This document shows positions 15,731 to 23,904 of a stretch of 64,000 bases of DNA, one piece after another. The notes under the pieces were generated by a model. The model searched no databases. It saw only the letters and a list, made by a program, of their open reading frames with translations, and was not told where the DNA came from. The position numbers and the translations under genes were made by a program. This DNA is from Taishania pollutisoli. Its GTDB lineage: Bacteria; Bacteroidota; Bacteroidia; Flavobacteriales_D; Crocinitomicaceae. The stretch is taken from the NCBI RefSeq assembly GCF_014518315.1, contig NZ_JACVEL010000007.1, positions 1 to 64,000 of the forward strand, written 5' to 3'. Numbering within the stretch: the first letter of the stretch is position 1; every line of letters starts with the position of its first letter.

Positions 15731-16792
15731 GTGGACATAAAAAAGTTAGTAGTTATTGATGCATCGACGGTATTGGCTGGTCCGTCTGTAGGAATGTTTT
15801 TTGCCGAATTAGGAGCGAAAGTAATTAAAGTAGAACATCCCCTTCACGGGGATGTTACCCGCACATGGCGGCTGCCGACGGAATCAAAAGAGAGCACTGT
15901 CTCCGCCTATTTTTCGTCCGTTAATTACAAAAAGGAATACCGGAAATTAGACTATACCAAAGAAGCCGACCGTTCGGAATTTTTAGGGTTAGTTGAACAG
16001 GCAGATATTCTGTTGACAAACTTCAAATCGGGTGATGCAGATAAGTTTAACCTCACAAACGAAGTATTAAAAAACATTAATCCGAGGCTGATTCATGGGC
16101 GTATTTCCGGATTTGGTCCGGATTCCGATAGGGTCGCGTATGATTTGATTCTCCAGGCAGAATCCGGATTTATGAGTATGAACGGGACTCCCGACAGTGG
16201 ACCTGTAAAAATGCCGGTTGCACTGATTGACGTGCTGGCTGCTCATCAATTGAAAGAAGGAATTTTAGTGGCGTTATTGCAACGGTTGGAGAGTGGTGAA
16301 GGAAAAACGGTAGATGTCTCCTTGTATGAAGCTGCGGTAAGTAGTTTGGTCAACCAGGCGACTAATTACCTGAATCAGGGATTTGTTGCAAAGCGAGTAG
16401 GAAGCCTGCATCCTAACATTGCTCCTTACGGCGAGCTGTTCATTACACAGGATGATAAGCTAATCACGTTTGCGATTGGAAGCAACAATCATTTTTTTAA
16501 ATTGTGCCAGTTCTTAGACTGTCTGAACCTGGTCGATGATGAATTGTTCGCGTACAATCAGGTACGGGTGGTCAACCGGTTAAAGTTGCAACGCATCCTG
16601 CAGGAAAAAATTGAGTTGATCGATAGTGAAGTACTGCTCCATGCAATGGCGAAAGAACACATTCCGGTCGGTGTGATCAAACCACTGAATGAAGTGTTGG
16701 ATGACCCGGCAGTACAAAACATGATCCTCGAAGAAACAATCGATGGCGTGTTGACAAAACGGATCAAGTCAGTTGCATTTCACATCCGGTAA
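15731..16792 (+). CDS. CaiB/BaiF-type CoA-transferase
   Basis: A family III CoA-transferase of 353 residues that moves CoA between carboxylic acids, or a racemase of the same fold. Family features are the N-terminal VVIDASTVLAGPSVGMFFAELGAKVIKVE, then LTNFKSGDADKF, AYDLILQAESGFMSMNG and the helix GKTVDVSLYEAAVSSL. It uses a GTG start (GTGGACATAAAAAAG); no in-frame ATG lies close upstream. The substrate cannot be read from sequence. Confidence 0.85.
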   Translation: MDIKKLVVIDASTVLAGPSVGMFFAELGAKVIKVEHPLHGDVTRTWRLPTESKESTVSAYFSSVNYKKEYRKLDYTKEADRSEFLGLVEQADILLTNFKSGDADKFNLTNEVLKNINPRLIHGRISGFGPDSDRVAYDLILQAESGFMSMNGTPDSGPVKMPVALIDVLAAHQLKEGILVALLQRLESGEGKTVDVSLYEAAVSSLVNQATNYLNQGFVAKRVGSLHPNIAPYGELFITQDDKLITFAIGSNNHFFKLCQFLDCLNLVDDELFAYNQVRVVNRLKLQRILQEKIELIDSEVLLHAMAKEHIPVGVIKPLNEVLDDPAVQNMILEETIDGVLTKRIKSVAFHIR

Positions 16793-16870
16793 ACAAGAAA
16801 CTTTTCCTGAATGCCCACTCTGTTTTTAAATCCTACCATCATCCAACTGCACCATCATAAAGTCATCCTA

Positions 16871-17230
16871 TCATCCTTTAATTGTGCTCAATACATCACA
16901 AAGTATCACGACGTGATTCATCTCCGGATCTTTCGCTGCATAGATCAATGTCACCGGCTGCTTATCTGCAAGGCGTTGAATACGGATTAATTCCTCCCTT
17001 TTTTGCAAGAGCTCATTCCTGTATTCCCGGGAGAACTGTTCAAACCGCTCAGGACGATGATCAAACCATGTGCGCAACTCAGTTGAAGGAGCTACTTCTT
17101 TGTTCCATTCACTCACATGTGCTTGTTCCTTCTTTATTCCCCTGGGCCAGAGGCGGTCAACTAAAATTCTGTAACCATCACTTTCTTCCGGTTGTTCGTA
17201 CACACGTTTGATATGGATTATCCTGCTCAT
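16871..17230 (-). CDS. DUF488 family protein (YeaO-like)
   Basis: A 119-residue cytoplasmic protein with the family pattern IKRVYEQPEESDGYRILVDR, LWPRGI, WNKEVAPSTELRTWF and PVTLIYAAKD. The biochemical role of this family is not established. It is last in a three-gene operon and overlaps the stop of the ric/scdA gene by 4 nt (ATGA), which suggests expression with the nitrosative-stress repair protein. Confidence 0.85.
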   Translation of the reverse strand: MSRIIHIKRVYEQPEESDGYRILVDRLWPRGIKKEQAHVSEWNKEVAPSTELRTWFDHRPERFEQFSREYRNELLQKREELIRIQRLADKQPVTLIYAAKDPEMNHVVILCDVLSTIKG

Positions 17231-17946
17231 GTCTGTTGTTCCAGTTGAATGGCTTTCTGAAACAAAATATTATTTTCAAGATGGATGTGCAGGTGCAGGT
17301 CTTCTTCAAATTCTTTGAGCATCGAAAAAGTTACTTTGTAAGTTGCACAGGCATCTGCCGGTGGTGTATACTGATTGGTGAGCTCCGCAATTCTGCGAAA
17401 CCGTTCCCCTTCAGTATCGTGTTCGTGGTGCATCATATTAATCGGATTTTGTACTGTCCCGAAATGGGGGGCAGGAGTCGTTTCACCTGTGAGTTGGTTT
17501 GCGGTCATCTTGCGGATAAACGGAAACAGAACCAACTCTTCTTTTTTCATGTGCATAGATAATTCTCCTGCGGAAGCGATGAATAATTCTTCTACTTCTG
17601 CAAGTTCAGGATGTTGCGCCCCATGTACCGCGACGATCTTCTTCAAAAAAGGTTTGATTTCCTGAATCTTTGTCTCTACATACCGGTGGTGCTTTTTTTC
17701 AATGTAATCAGCGAGTAAATCGATTGGCCATGAAGTATAATCAATGACCGTGTTGTTCGAAGAAGATACTACCTGCCTGAGTTCTGCAATCAAACGATCT
17801 GTATCCGTTTTCTTGTTGCTGCATGCCTCGTGGATTGTACGGTTTCCGTTGCAACAAAAATCAATACGATGTTGTTTAAAAACGGATGCTGTTCTGTAAT
17901 CAGATGCGACTAATTCTCCGATGATACTGTTTTCTGTAATGTCCAT
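17227..17946 (-). CDS. ric: Iron-sulfur cluster repair di-iron protein (RIC/YtfE/ScdA)
   Basis: A 239-residue protein. The N-terminal ScdA (DUF542) domain carries FKQHRIDFCCNGN with C31-C32. A hemerythrin-like four-helix domain follows, with di-iron histidines in YIEKKHHRYV, AVHGAQHPE, ELSMHMKKEE, MMHHEHDTEG and LHLHIHLEN. The family restores iron-sulfur centres damaged by nitric oxide and oxidants. It lies between a methyltransferase and a DUF488 gene in one operon, 11 nt after the first and overlapping the second. A 42-bp palindrome lies upstream of the operon and is a plausible operator. Confidence 0.93.
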   Translation of the reverse strand: MDITENSIIGELVASDYRTASVFKQHRIDFCCNGNRTIHEACSNKKTDTDRLIAELRQVVSSSNNTVIDYTSWPIDLLADYIEKKHHRYVETKIQEIKPFLKKIVAVHGAQHPELAEVEELFIASAGELSMHMKKEELVLFPFIRKMTANQLTGETTPAPHFGTVQNPINMMHHEHDTEGERFRRIAELTNQYTPPADACATYKVTFSMLKEFEEDLHLHIHLENNILFQKAIQLEQQT

Positions 17947-17957
17947 ATGTCCCTGAT

Positions 17958-18734
17958 TTAAATTTTTTCAGCAATAATAACAATGGCATTCATGTGCTGC
18001 TGATGCTTCTTGAATGTCTTTCTCATGTGTATAATTCGTTTTCGTGCTCCCGGATTTGTCAGTAGCTTTAACCCGATTTTCAATGCTCTGAATACACCTT
18101 CGTCGTCAATTATCCGGGAGGGTTCGAGCAGGTGCATCGTATTGCGTTCTGTTTTCCTGATCCTGAATCCTTCACTTTCCAATAAAGTGATCCATTCAGC
18201 TTCTGTTAATGGGCGGGCGTTTACTTTAATGGCAAGTGCCAGATCTTTTTGAATTGTTGCTTTCATATCTTCGCTCAGATCATTTGGCGTTAGTCCCAGT
18301 TCGTGAATGGCATACAGACCTCCTTTTTTCAGAATACGATGTGCTTCTTTTATGATTTCTGATTTGCGGTGATCGGCATGCATTGTCAACATTGCTTCAC
18401 CGTAGACTTTATCTTTGCTGCCCGCCGTCAATGGGGTAGAGGCCGCATTTCCTTCAATAAATTCGACATTTCTCCCAGTTACTTTTTGTTTCAAATAACG
18501 AATTGCTTCCTGATTGGCATCAATTCCTACATAGGAAAAAGGCATATTTTTTAGTGAAATGGAAGCAGTGAATCCTAATCCGGGGGCAAATTCTGCAATG
18601 TGATCTTCAGTTGTGATTTCCAACGATCTGACTAATTGATGTGTTAATTCTTTCCCTCCCGGACGCAGTACTTTTTTCCCCATTCGGGCAAGCACCCAGT
18701 GTCCCTGTGCTTTTGTATAATCGGTGGTATTCAT
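17958..18734 (-). CDS. Class I SAM-dependent methyltransferase
   Basis: A 258-residue protein with SAM-binding motif I (IAEFAPGLGFTASISL), an acidic post-I residue (VGIDANQEAI) and the common HRILKKGGLYAIHELG strand. The substrate is unknown. It is first in the operon with ric and DUF488, so it may belong to the response to nitrosative stress or low oxygen; that is inference from context. Confidence 0.8.
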   Translation of the reverse strand: MNTTDYTKAQGHWVLARMGKKVLRPGGKELTHQLVRSLEITTEDHIAEFAPGLGFTASISLKNMPFSYVGIDANQEAIRYLKQKVTGRNVEFIEGNAASTPLTAGSKDKVYGEAMLTMHADHRKSEIIKEAHRILKKGGLYAIHELGLTPNDLSEDMKATIQKDLALAIKVNARPLTEAEWITLLESEGFRIRKTERNTMHLLEPSRIIDDEGVFRALKIGLKLLTNPGARKRIIHMRKTFKKHQQHMNAIVIIAEKI

Positions 18735-18785
18735 GGTTGTTGTCTGTTTACTGTGAGAACTCCTTTCGTTTCAACAAATATAGGA

Positions 18786-18827
18786 AGAATTTTAATTTAA
18801 GATAAAATTATCTTAAATTAAAATTCT
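18786..18827. promoter_or_regulatory. 42-bp palindrome, candidate operator of the ric operon
   Basis: Perfect 20-bp arms AGAATTTTAATTTAAGATAA and TTATCTTAAATTAAAATTCT flank a central AA. It lies 52-93 bp upstream of the first gene of the methyltransferase-ric-DUF488 operon. The inner part TTAAGATAAAATTATCTTAA resembles the AAGAT...ATCTT plan of NsrR-type (Rrf2 family) sites known to control ytfE/ric genes. It could also be a rho-independent terminator for crcB-side transcripts, but no T-run pattern favours that. Confidence 0.55.
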
Positions 18828-18936
18828 CTTTATTTGAATGGGATATAGTAAAATCGGTAAAAAATAACAGGTAAAATCAATGCTGTAACAGGAGTAATGT
18901 GTTTTTTGCAGTCCGTGAAGCCGGGAAAGACCGTTG

Positions 18937-19311
18937 TCAGATAGATTTCGCGATCAGCATTCCTCCGTACACGGCAAGAATTCCGGACAATACACTAACC
19001 GCAATGTATAGCAGTGCGGTAAATGTATGACCGCTTTGAATCAGTGTCATGTTTTCATTTGCAAACGCAGAAAAAGTGGTATAACCTCCGCAAAAACCAG
19101 TGATTAACAGTAACTTTAAATCGGAACTAAGCACCTGTTGACGCTCCAGGATTCCTATAAATAAACCAATCAATAAACATCCCAACAAATTTGCACTGTA
19201 TGTAGCCCACGGGAACAGGGAGGAGGAATACCGGGAAATCAGTACTGTGGTGAGATATCGCATAATACTGCCGATCCCTCCGCCAATGCCAACTAAAAGT
19301 AATGCTTTCAT
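18937..19311 (-). CDS. crcB: Fluoride exporter CrcB/FluC
   Basis: A 124-residue membrane protein with four hydrophobic helices and the family signatures GGGIGSIMRYL at the N terminus and GFCGGYTTFSAFANEN in the middle, which line the fluoride pore. It exports fluoride as a dimer. It follows the serine hydrolase gene by 14 nt in the same direction, leaving no room for a fluoride riboswitch directly upstream, so it probably relies on the upstream gene's transcript. Confidence 0.93.
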   Translation of the reverse strand: MKALLLVGIGGGIGSIMRYLTTVLISRYSSSLFPWATYSANLLGCLLIGLFIGILERQQVLSSDLKLLLITGFCGGYTTFSAFANENMTLIQSGHTFTALLYIAVSVLSGILAVYGGMLIAKSI

Positions 19312-19325
19312 TGTCTCAAATGTAC

Positions 19326-20372
19326 TTACTTTTTCAACATTGTTCGAATTAATTTGGTCATCAACTTAAAAGACGTGTCCGGATATGCTACCTGATTGAC
19401 TGTCCCGGCAATATATAGATCATGTTGCGGGCTATAATACGCCAATGCCCCGGAAAGCCCGGAGTGACCGATTAGTTCCGGCATGATTCCAAGAGGATCA
19501 AAAAACCTTGGAAGTTTGAATTGATGGATACCTACACCCGATTTCATTGGGAAGAAAATTCTGTTCCAAACCTGTAATTCCTTTAGCGTCGATTTTTCGA
19601 AGAACGTCCCATTGAAAAAATGGTATAAAAACTGAAGTAATTCGTCGGAGGTGGATACCATTCCCCCATCGGGGCCAAAAGAAGACATGGCAAGAGGAAT
19701 GTCCAATGGTGAATGCTTGTAAAATAAGGTGGCGGGAATTTTGTCATTTGGATCTTGGTACAGGTATGTCTTTGTTAGCTGCAACGGGGTGTAAATAAAT
19801 TCGCTGTAATTTTCTTCCAGTGTTTTTCCGCTTATCTTTTCAATAATTTTTCCCAGTAACTGAAAATTGGTATCGGAATAAAGAGCTTTTCCTGATGTCC
19901 CTGCTGAAAAAGAAGAAGAGATTGTTTTTGCCCGCATGATAGCGTCTTCGAATGACCAGGCCTGATCCGTGTTTTTCATTAACTGATGCTCAAGACTAAT
20001 TCCCAGTTCATTTTTACCTTGAAAATAATCCGGAATCCCGGATGTGTGTGCGAGTAACTGCTTGATGGTGATTTTATTGGAGTAATCAACCCCTTTGTGC
20101 CTGTTCAACCCGGTGATGATGTGTTCATCCAGGTAATGCAGGATCAGGTCGTCGAGTTTTAATAATCCTTTTGATTGGAAATGCAGGATGATAGCAGTTG
20201 TATACAACTTGGTTGTACTTGCTATAAAATAACTGCTTTCAGTTGTCAGGTTACCACTTGCCCCGTACCAGATATGCTCTTTGTGCCGGATACTGAACGA
20301 TGTTCCGAACACTTTTTTATTGTCTGTCCGATTGTCTAAGATCTGTTGTAATATATGTGCTTTATTCGTCAT
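19326..20372 (-). CDS. Serine hydrolase, beta-lactamase class C/PBP4* family
   Basis: A 348-residue enzyme with the serine-hydrolase triad of this fold: SxxK in ASTTKLYTTAI (about residues 50-55), YxN in YSDTNFQLLG and HxG in GHSGLSGALAYY. There is no signal peptide at the chosen start. Members act as peptidases or esterases, and the substrate is not predictable. It appears to be co-transcribed with crcB. Confidence 0.8.
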   Translation of the reverse strand: MTNKAHILQQILDNRTDNKKVFGTSFSIRHKEHIWYGASGNLTTESSYFIASTTKLYTTAIILHFQSKGLLKLDDLILHYLDEHIITGLNRHKGVDYSNKITIKQLLAHTSGIPDYFQGKNELGISLEHQLMKNTDQAWSFEDAIMRAKTISSSFSAGTSGKALYSDTNFQLLGKIIEKISGKTLEENYSEFIYTPLQLTKTYLYQDPNDKIPATLFYKHSPLDIPLAMSSFGPDGGMVSTSDELLQFLYHFFNGTFFEKSTLKELQVWNRIFFPMKSGVGIHQFKLPRFFDPLGIMPELIGHSGLSGALAYYSPQHDLYIAGTVNQVAYPDTSFKLMTKLIRTMLKK

Positions 20373-20478
20373 CCGACCTGTTTGTTAAAGCAAGTAAAAT
20401 TAATTAGTTAATGAATAGGGTATGTTAACGAATTATTGTCCTTTTTTGAGAAATATATTGATTCAGCAGAGTATAACG

Positions 20479-20511
20479 ACAAGACCCGACCAGTTCATGA
20501 TCGGGTCTTGT
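20479..20511 (-). terminator. Hairpin downstream of the E1 gene
   Basis: ACAAGACCCGA pairs perfectly with TCGGGTCTTGT over an 11-nt loop, 20 nt beyond the E1 stop on the minus strand. The trailing T-run is weak on the minus side and slightly better on the plus side. Confidence 0.6.
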
Positions 20512-20530
20512 TGTTTTATACATGATTATT

Positions 20531-22975
20531 TTAATACAATGCCGGGTACGCTTTCGGATCTGCTTCGTGCAGAATGGAATAAGCTGTCTCCACGATATCG
20601 TCGATGCTTGGCTTTGAAAAGTAGTCTCCGTCTGTACTGTACGCGGGACGGTGATCTTTCGCGCTCAATGTCACAGGTGCGGAATCCAGGTGGTAATATC
20701 CTTTTTGTTCTACCAGGATTTTGTCCAGCATGAACCCTGTTGCACCACTGCTCACATCCTCGTCTACAATTAGTAAACGGTTCGTTTTCTCCAACGATTC
20801 TGCAATGACATGGTGAATGTCAAACGGAAGTAACGTTTGAACGTCAATTAATTCCACGTTGATTCCCAATTCTGCCAGTTGCTTAGCCGCCACTTCACAC
20901 AGATTAAATGTTGAACCATAGGAAACAATCGTTAAATCAGTCCCTTCTTTTACGATTTCAGGAACTCCCAACGGAATTTTAAATACTCCGATGTTGCTCG
21001 GACGTGCTTCTTTTGTACGGTATCCGTTTAGCGGCTCCACGACAATTGCCGGTTCATCTGCTTCCAGCAACAGGTTGTAAAAACCAGCTGCTTTTGTCAT
21101 ATTTCTCGGTACGCACACATGCACACCCCTCGCGGCATTGATGATCATTCCCATTGGTGATCCGGAGTGCCAGATTCCCTCCAGGCGATGTCCCCGTGTA
21201 CTGATAATCAACGGTGCTTTTTGACCTCCTTTTGTTCGGTATTGAACAGTTGCCAGATCATCTGAAATGACCTGAATAGCGTATAGTAAATAATCCAGGT
21301 ACTGAATTTCTGCAATCGGACGCAATCCTCTCATCGCCATTCCGATTCCCTGCCCGATAATGGTGATTTCACGGATTCCGGTATCAGCGACACGCAATTC
21401 ACCGTATTTTTCCTGCATTCCTTCCAGTGTTTGGTTCACACCACCGATTTTTCCGGCATCCTCCCCGAAAATCAATACTTCCGGACGCGTTTCTAAAATT
21501 TTATCATAATTGTCGCGCAAAATGATCCGCCCGTCTTCCTGCGGAGCATTTGCATCGTATGTCGGTTCAATTCCTTTGATTTTCAATGCTGCCTTTTCAG
21601 ACTGAGAATATAAATGAGAACTGTAACGGTCATAGTTGACACTTGTCTGTTGTTGAATCCATGCTGACAGTGCTGTTTTTGCCGGATTTTGCTCATTTCG
21701 GATCAGGCGAAGTACCTTTTTTGCAGCGGAAAGAATATCTTTTCGGATCGGATCCATTGCCTTTTCAAGCGCTTCGATTTCCTTTTGAATAAATGCTTTG
21801 TTGGAGCTCTGTTCTGCAACGGTTTTTATCAATTGGATCGCTTCTGCCAGGTCTTTTTTTAGGACATCCGTAAATTCTTTCCATGCGTTGTTTTTGCTGT
21901 CACGAACAGACTTTTTTGCTTCGTCAGCAATTGCTTTGAGTTCTTCTTCCGTTGCAATGGTCAAACCATCTGCATTGAAGTTCAGAATCCATTCTTTGAA
22001 CTTATTGATGCAGTCGAAATCAGATTCCCATTGTAAACGTTCCGCTGATTTGTAGCGTTCGTGCGAACCGGAAGTGGAGTGTCCTTGTGGCTGATTGACT
22101 TCTTTTACGTGTACCAGGACAGGGATGTGTTCTTCTCGTGCCAGTGCAACTGCTTTTTCATAGGTTTCACACAAATGCGCGTAATCCCATCCTTTTGTAA
22201 GGAAAATTTCATATCCCGGTTTATCTTCCGTACGTTGCATTCCTGCCAATGCTTCGGAGATACTGTCTTTTGTTGTTTGATTGTCTCTGGAGACAGAAAT
22301 TCCGTACCCGTCGTCCCACACAGACATAACCATTGGCACCTGTAATACACCTGCTGCATTGATGGTTTCCCAGAAAGGTCCTTCTGAAGTAGAAGCATCG
22401 CCGATGGTTCCGAATGCAACTTCATTTCCGCCGTTTGTGAATTTTTTGAATGCTTCCAACTCTTTTAAGGTCGTATGGTTGCGATATACTTTGGATGCTT
22501 GTGCCAATCCCAGTAAGCGCGGCATTTGACCGGCAGTGGGGGAGATGTCTGCAGAACTGTTTTTTTGTTCCATCAGGTTTTTCCAGTCTCCGTTTTTGTC
22601 CAGGTTACGCGTTCCGAAATGTCCTCCCATCTGACGTCCTGCAGACATAGGTTCAATTTCTTCATCTGTGTGTGCGTACAATCCTGCAAAATATTGTTGT
22701 ACACTCAATTGATCGATGGCCATCATCAGGGTTTGGTCGCGGTAGTACCCCGAGCGGAAATCCCCGTTTTGAAATTGTTTTGCCAAAGCGATTTGTGCCA
22801 ATTCTTTTCCGTCTCCGAAAATCCCGAATTTAGCTTTTCCAGTTAAAACTTCCTTTCTTCCGAGCAGGGAAGTTTCCCGGGAAATACATGCCAGTTTATA
22901 ATCGGCTAATACTTCTGATTTAAAGGTATCGAAATCGAGTGTTTTTGCTTTGTCTGATACTATTTCTTTGGTCAT
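20531..22975 (-). CDS. Fused E1 alpha/beta of branched-chain 2-oxoacid dehydrogenase
   Basis: An 814-residue thiamine-diphosphate enzyme. The alpha-like half (about 1-350) has GYYRDQTLMMAI, AGRQMGGHFG and the TPP motif GDASTSEGPFWE. A helical, lysine-rich linker follows (about 350-470). The beta-like half has FGEDAGKIGGVNQ, IREITIIGQGIGMAMRGLRP, EIQYLDYL and a transketolase C-terminal domain (VELIDVQTLLPFD). The fusion of the two E1 chains is common in Bacteroidota and is usually assigned to 2-oxoisovalerate or related 2-oxoacid oxidation. E2 and E3 are not in the window. A 35-aa peptide gene is divergent from its start. Confidence 0.88.
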   Translation of the reverse strand: MTKEIVSDKAKTLDFDTFKSEVLADYKLACISRETSLLGRKEVLTGKAKFGIFGDGKELAQIALAKQFQNGDFRSGYYRDQTLMMAIDQLSVQQYFAGLYAHTDEEIEPMSAGRQMGGHFGTRNLDKNGDWKNLMEQKNSSADISPTAGQMPRLLGLAQASKVYRNHTTLKELEAFKKFTNGGNEVAFGTIGDASTSEGPFWETINAAGVLQVPMVMSVWDDGYGISVSRDNQTTKDSISEALAGMQRTEDKPGYEIFLTKGWDYAHLCETYEKAVALAREEHIPVLVHVKEVNQPQGHSTSGSHERYKSAERLQWESDFDCINKFKEWILNFNADGLTIATEEELKAIADEAKKSVRDSKNNAWKEFTDVLKKDLAEAIQLIKTVAEQSSNKAFIQKEIEALEKAMDPIRKDILSAAKKVLRLIRNEQNPAKTALSAWIQQQTSVNYDRYSSHLYSQSEKAALKIKGIEPTYDANAPQEDGRIILRDNYDKILETRPEVLIFGEDAGKIGGVNQTLEGMQEKYGELRVADTGIREITIIGQGIGMAMRGLRPIAEIQYLDYLLYAIQVISDDLATVQYRTKGGQKAPLIISTRGHRLEGIWHSGSPMGMIINAARGVHVCVPRNMTKAAGFYNLLLEADEPAIVVEPLNGYRTKEARPSNIGVFKIPLGVPEIVKEGTDLTIVSYGSTFNLCEVAAKQLAELGINVELIDVQTLLPFDIHHVIAESLEKTNRLLIVDEDVSSGATGFMLDKILVEQKGYYHLDSAPVTLSAKDHRPAYSTDGDYFSKPSIDDIVETAYSILHEADPKAYPALY

Positions 22976-23072
22976 AACTTAGTTTTATCGCAGCACAAAT
23001 ATAGCAAAATTCGCCCTCAACGAAAAATGATATTCTCAATAAAAGACAAAAAGTTTTAGAAAAAGATTTTTT

Positions 23073-23080
23073 TAACTTTG
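23073..23080 (+). promoter_or_regulatory. -7 box before the 35-aa peptide gene
   Basis: TAACTTTG fits TAnnTTTG and ends 4 nt before ATG 23085, so the transcript would be leaderless or nearly so. Confidence 0.55.
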
Positions 23081-23084
23081 CGAC

Positions 23085-23192
23085 ATGGGATGGAAAGATG
23101 ATCTAAAAAAATACGCACCTTATTTTATCGATTTCTGGCAATACATTTTGATCATCATTGTATTTATTATCGTGGCGATCTTTGTGCTGTAA
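23085..23192 (+). CDS. Small 35-aa single-pass membrane peptide
   Basis: The frame reads MGWKDDLKKYAPYFIDFWQY followed by a hydrophobic helix ILIIIVFIIVAIFVL and a stop. A Bacteroidota -7 box stands directly in front. The charged, aromatic N terminus and one C-terminal helix suggest a tail-anchored peptide, perhaps a subunit of a membrane complex. It lies between the E1 gene and the trkA gene and is read opposite to both. I do not recognise the family. Absence of a long reading frame makes this a modest claim, but the promoter, start and helix agree. Confidence 0.55.
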   Translation: MGWKDDLKKYAPYFIDFWQYILIIIVFIIVAIFVL

Positions 23193-23200
23193 ACAGAACG

Positions 23201-23893
23201 TTATTCCCGGGTGATTTTTGCAATCTTTGCCAGGTCTTTATTGGAGCCGTAGAGCACCAGGATATCTTCTGCCTGAATAACTGTTTCCAGTTGCGGAATC
23301 CCCTGAACATTTGAAACCGTTGTGGTTTTACCCAGTAAGCTGGTCACTTCTGATTGTTTGATAATGGTGAGAATCACAATTTTATAGTTTTTCCGAAACC
23401 CGATTTCTTTGATGGTTTTTCCCACCAGAAACGCAGGTGTTTTTACTTCAACAACACTGTAATTTTTGTTCAGTTCGAATGAATCGACAACACCTCTCAG
23501 GCATAGTTTTTTCGACCATCGTTCCGCAGTTTCTTCTTCCGGCCGCACAATTTCATCCACACCGATTGCCCGGAGTATTTTTTCGTGGAGCGGATTGATC
23601 GAACGGCTGATGAGTCGTTTTACTTCCAGGTTTTTAAAGAGCGCTGTTGCCAGTACATTGGTTCCCTGGTTTTCACCGATACAGATCATCACAATATCCG
23701 TATTTCTCAACGGCAGATCTGAAACCGTTTGTTCGTCTGTTGCATCCAGGCAGATGGTGTGACTGATCTTTTCTTTCAAGGCTGTAACTTTTGCCATACT
23801 GGAGTCGATACCAATCACTTCATTTCCCTGCTGTGTGAGTTTTTCGGCAAGAGAAGCTCCGAAATTTCCTAAGCCTACAATTATGAATTTCAT
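23201..23893 (-). CDS. trkA: K+ uptake regulatory subunit TrkA/KtrA
   Basis: A 230-residue cytoplasmic gating subunit. It has an N-terminal RCK/Rossmann domain with MKFIIVGLGNFGASLAEKL (GxGxxG for NAD/nucleotide) and VIGIDSS, and a C-terminal TrkA_C domain (VVEVKTPAFLVGKTIKEI; VIQAEDILVLYG). It binds nucleotides and gates the TrkH/KtrB pore encoded just upstream (11-nt gap). Confidence 0.9.
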   Translation of the reverse strand: MKFIIVGLGNFGASLAEKLTQQGNEVIGIDSSMAKVTALKEKISHTICLDATDEQTVSDLPLRNTDIVMICIGENQGTNVLATALFKNLEVKRLISRSINPLHEKILRAIGVDEIVRPEEETAERWSKKLCLRGVVDSFELNKNYSVVEVKTPAFLVGKTIKEIGFRKNYKIVILTIIKQSEVTSLLGKTTTVSNVQGIPQLETVIQAEDILVLYGSNKDLAKIAKITRE

Positions 23894-23904
23894 TGTGTCA
23901 TTTT

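Noticed and set aside
19312-19325. Fluoride riboswitch before crcB
   Set aside because: Only 14 nt separate crcB from the upstream gene, and nothing resembling the riboswitch is seen.
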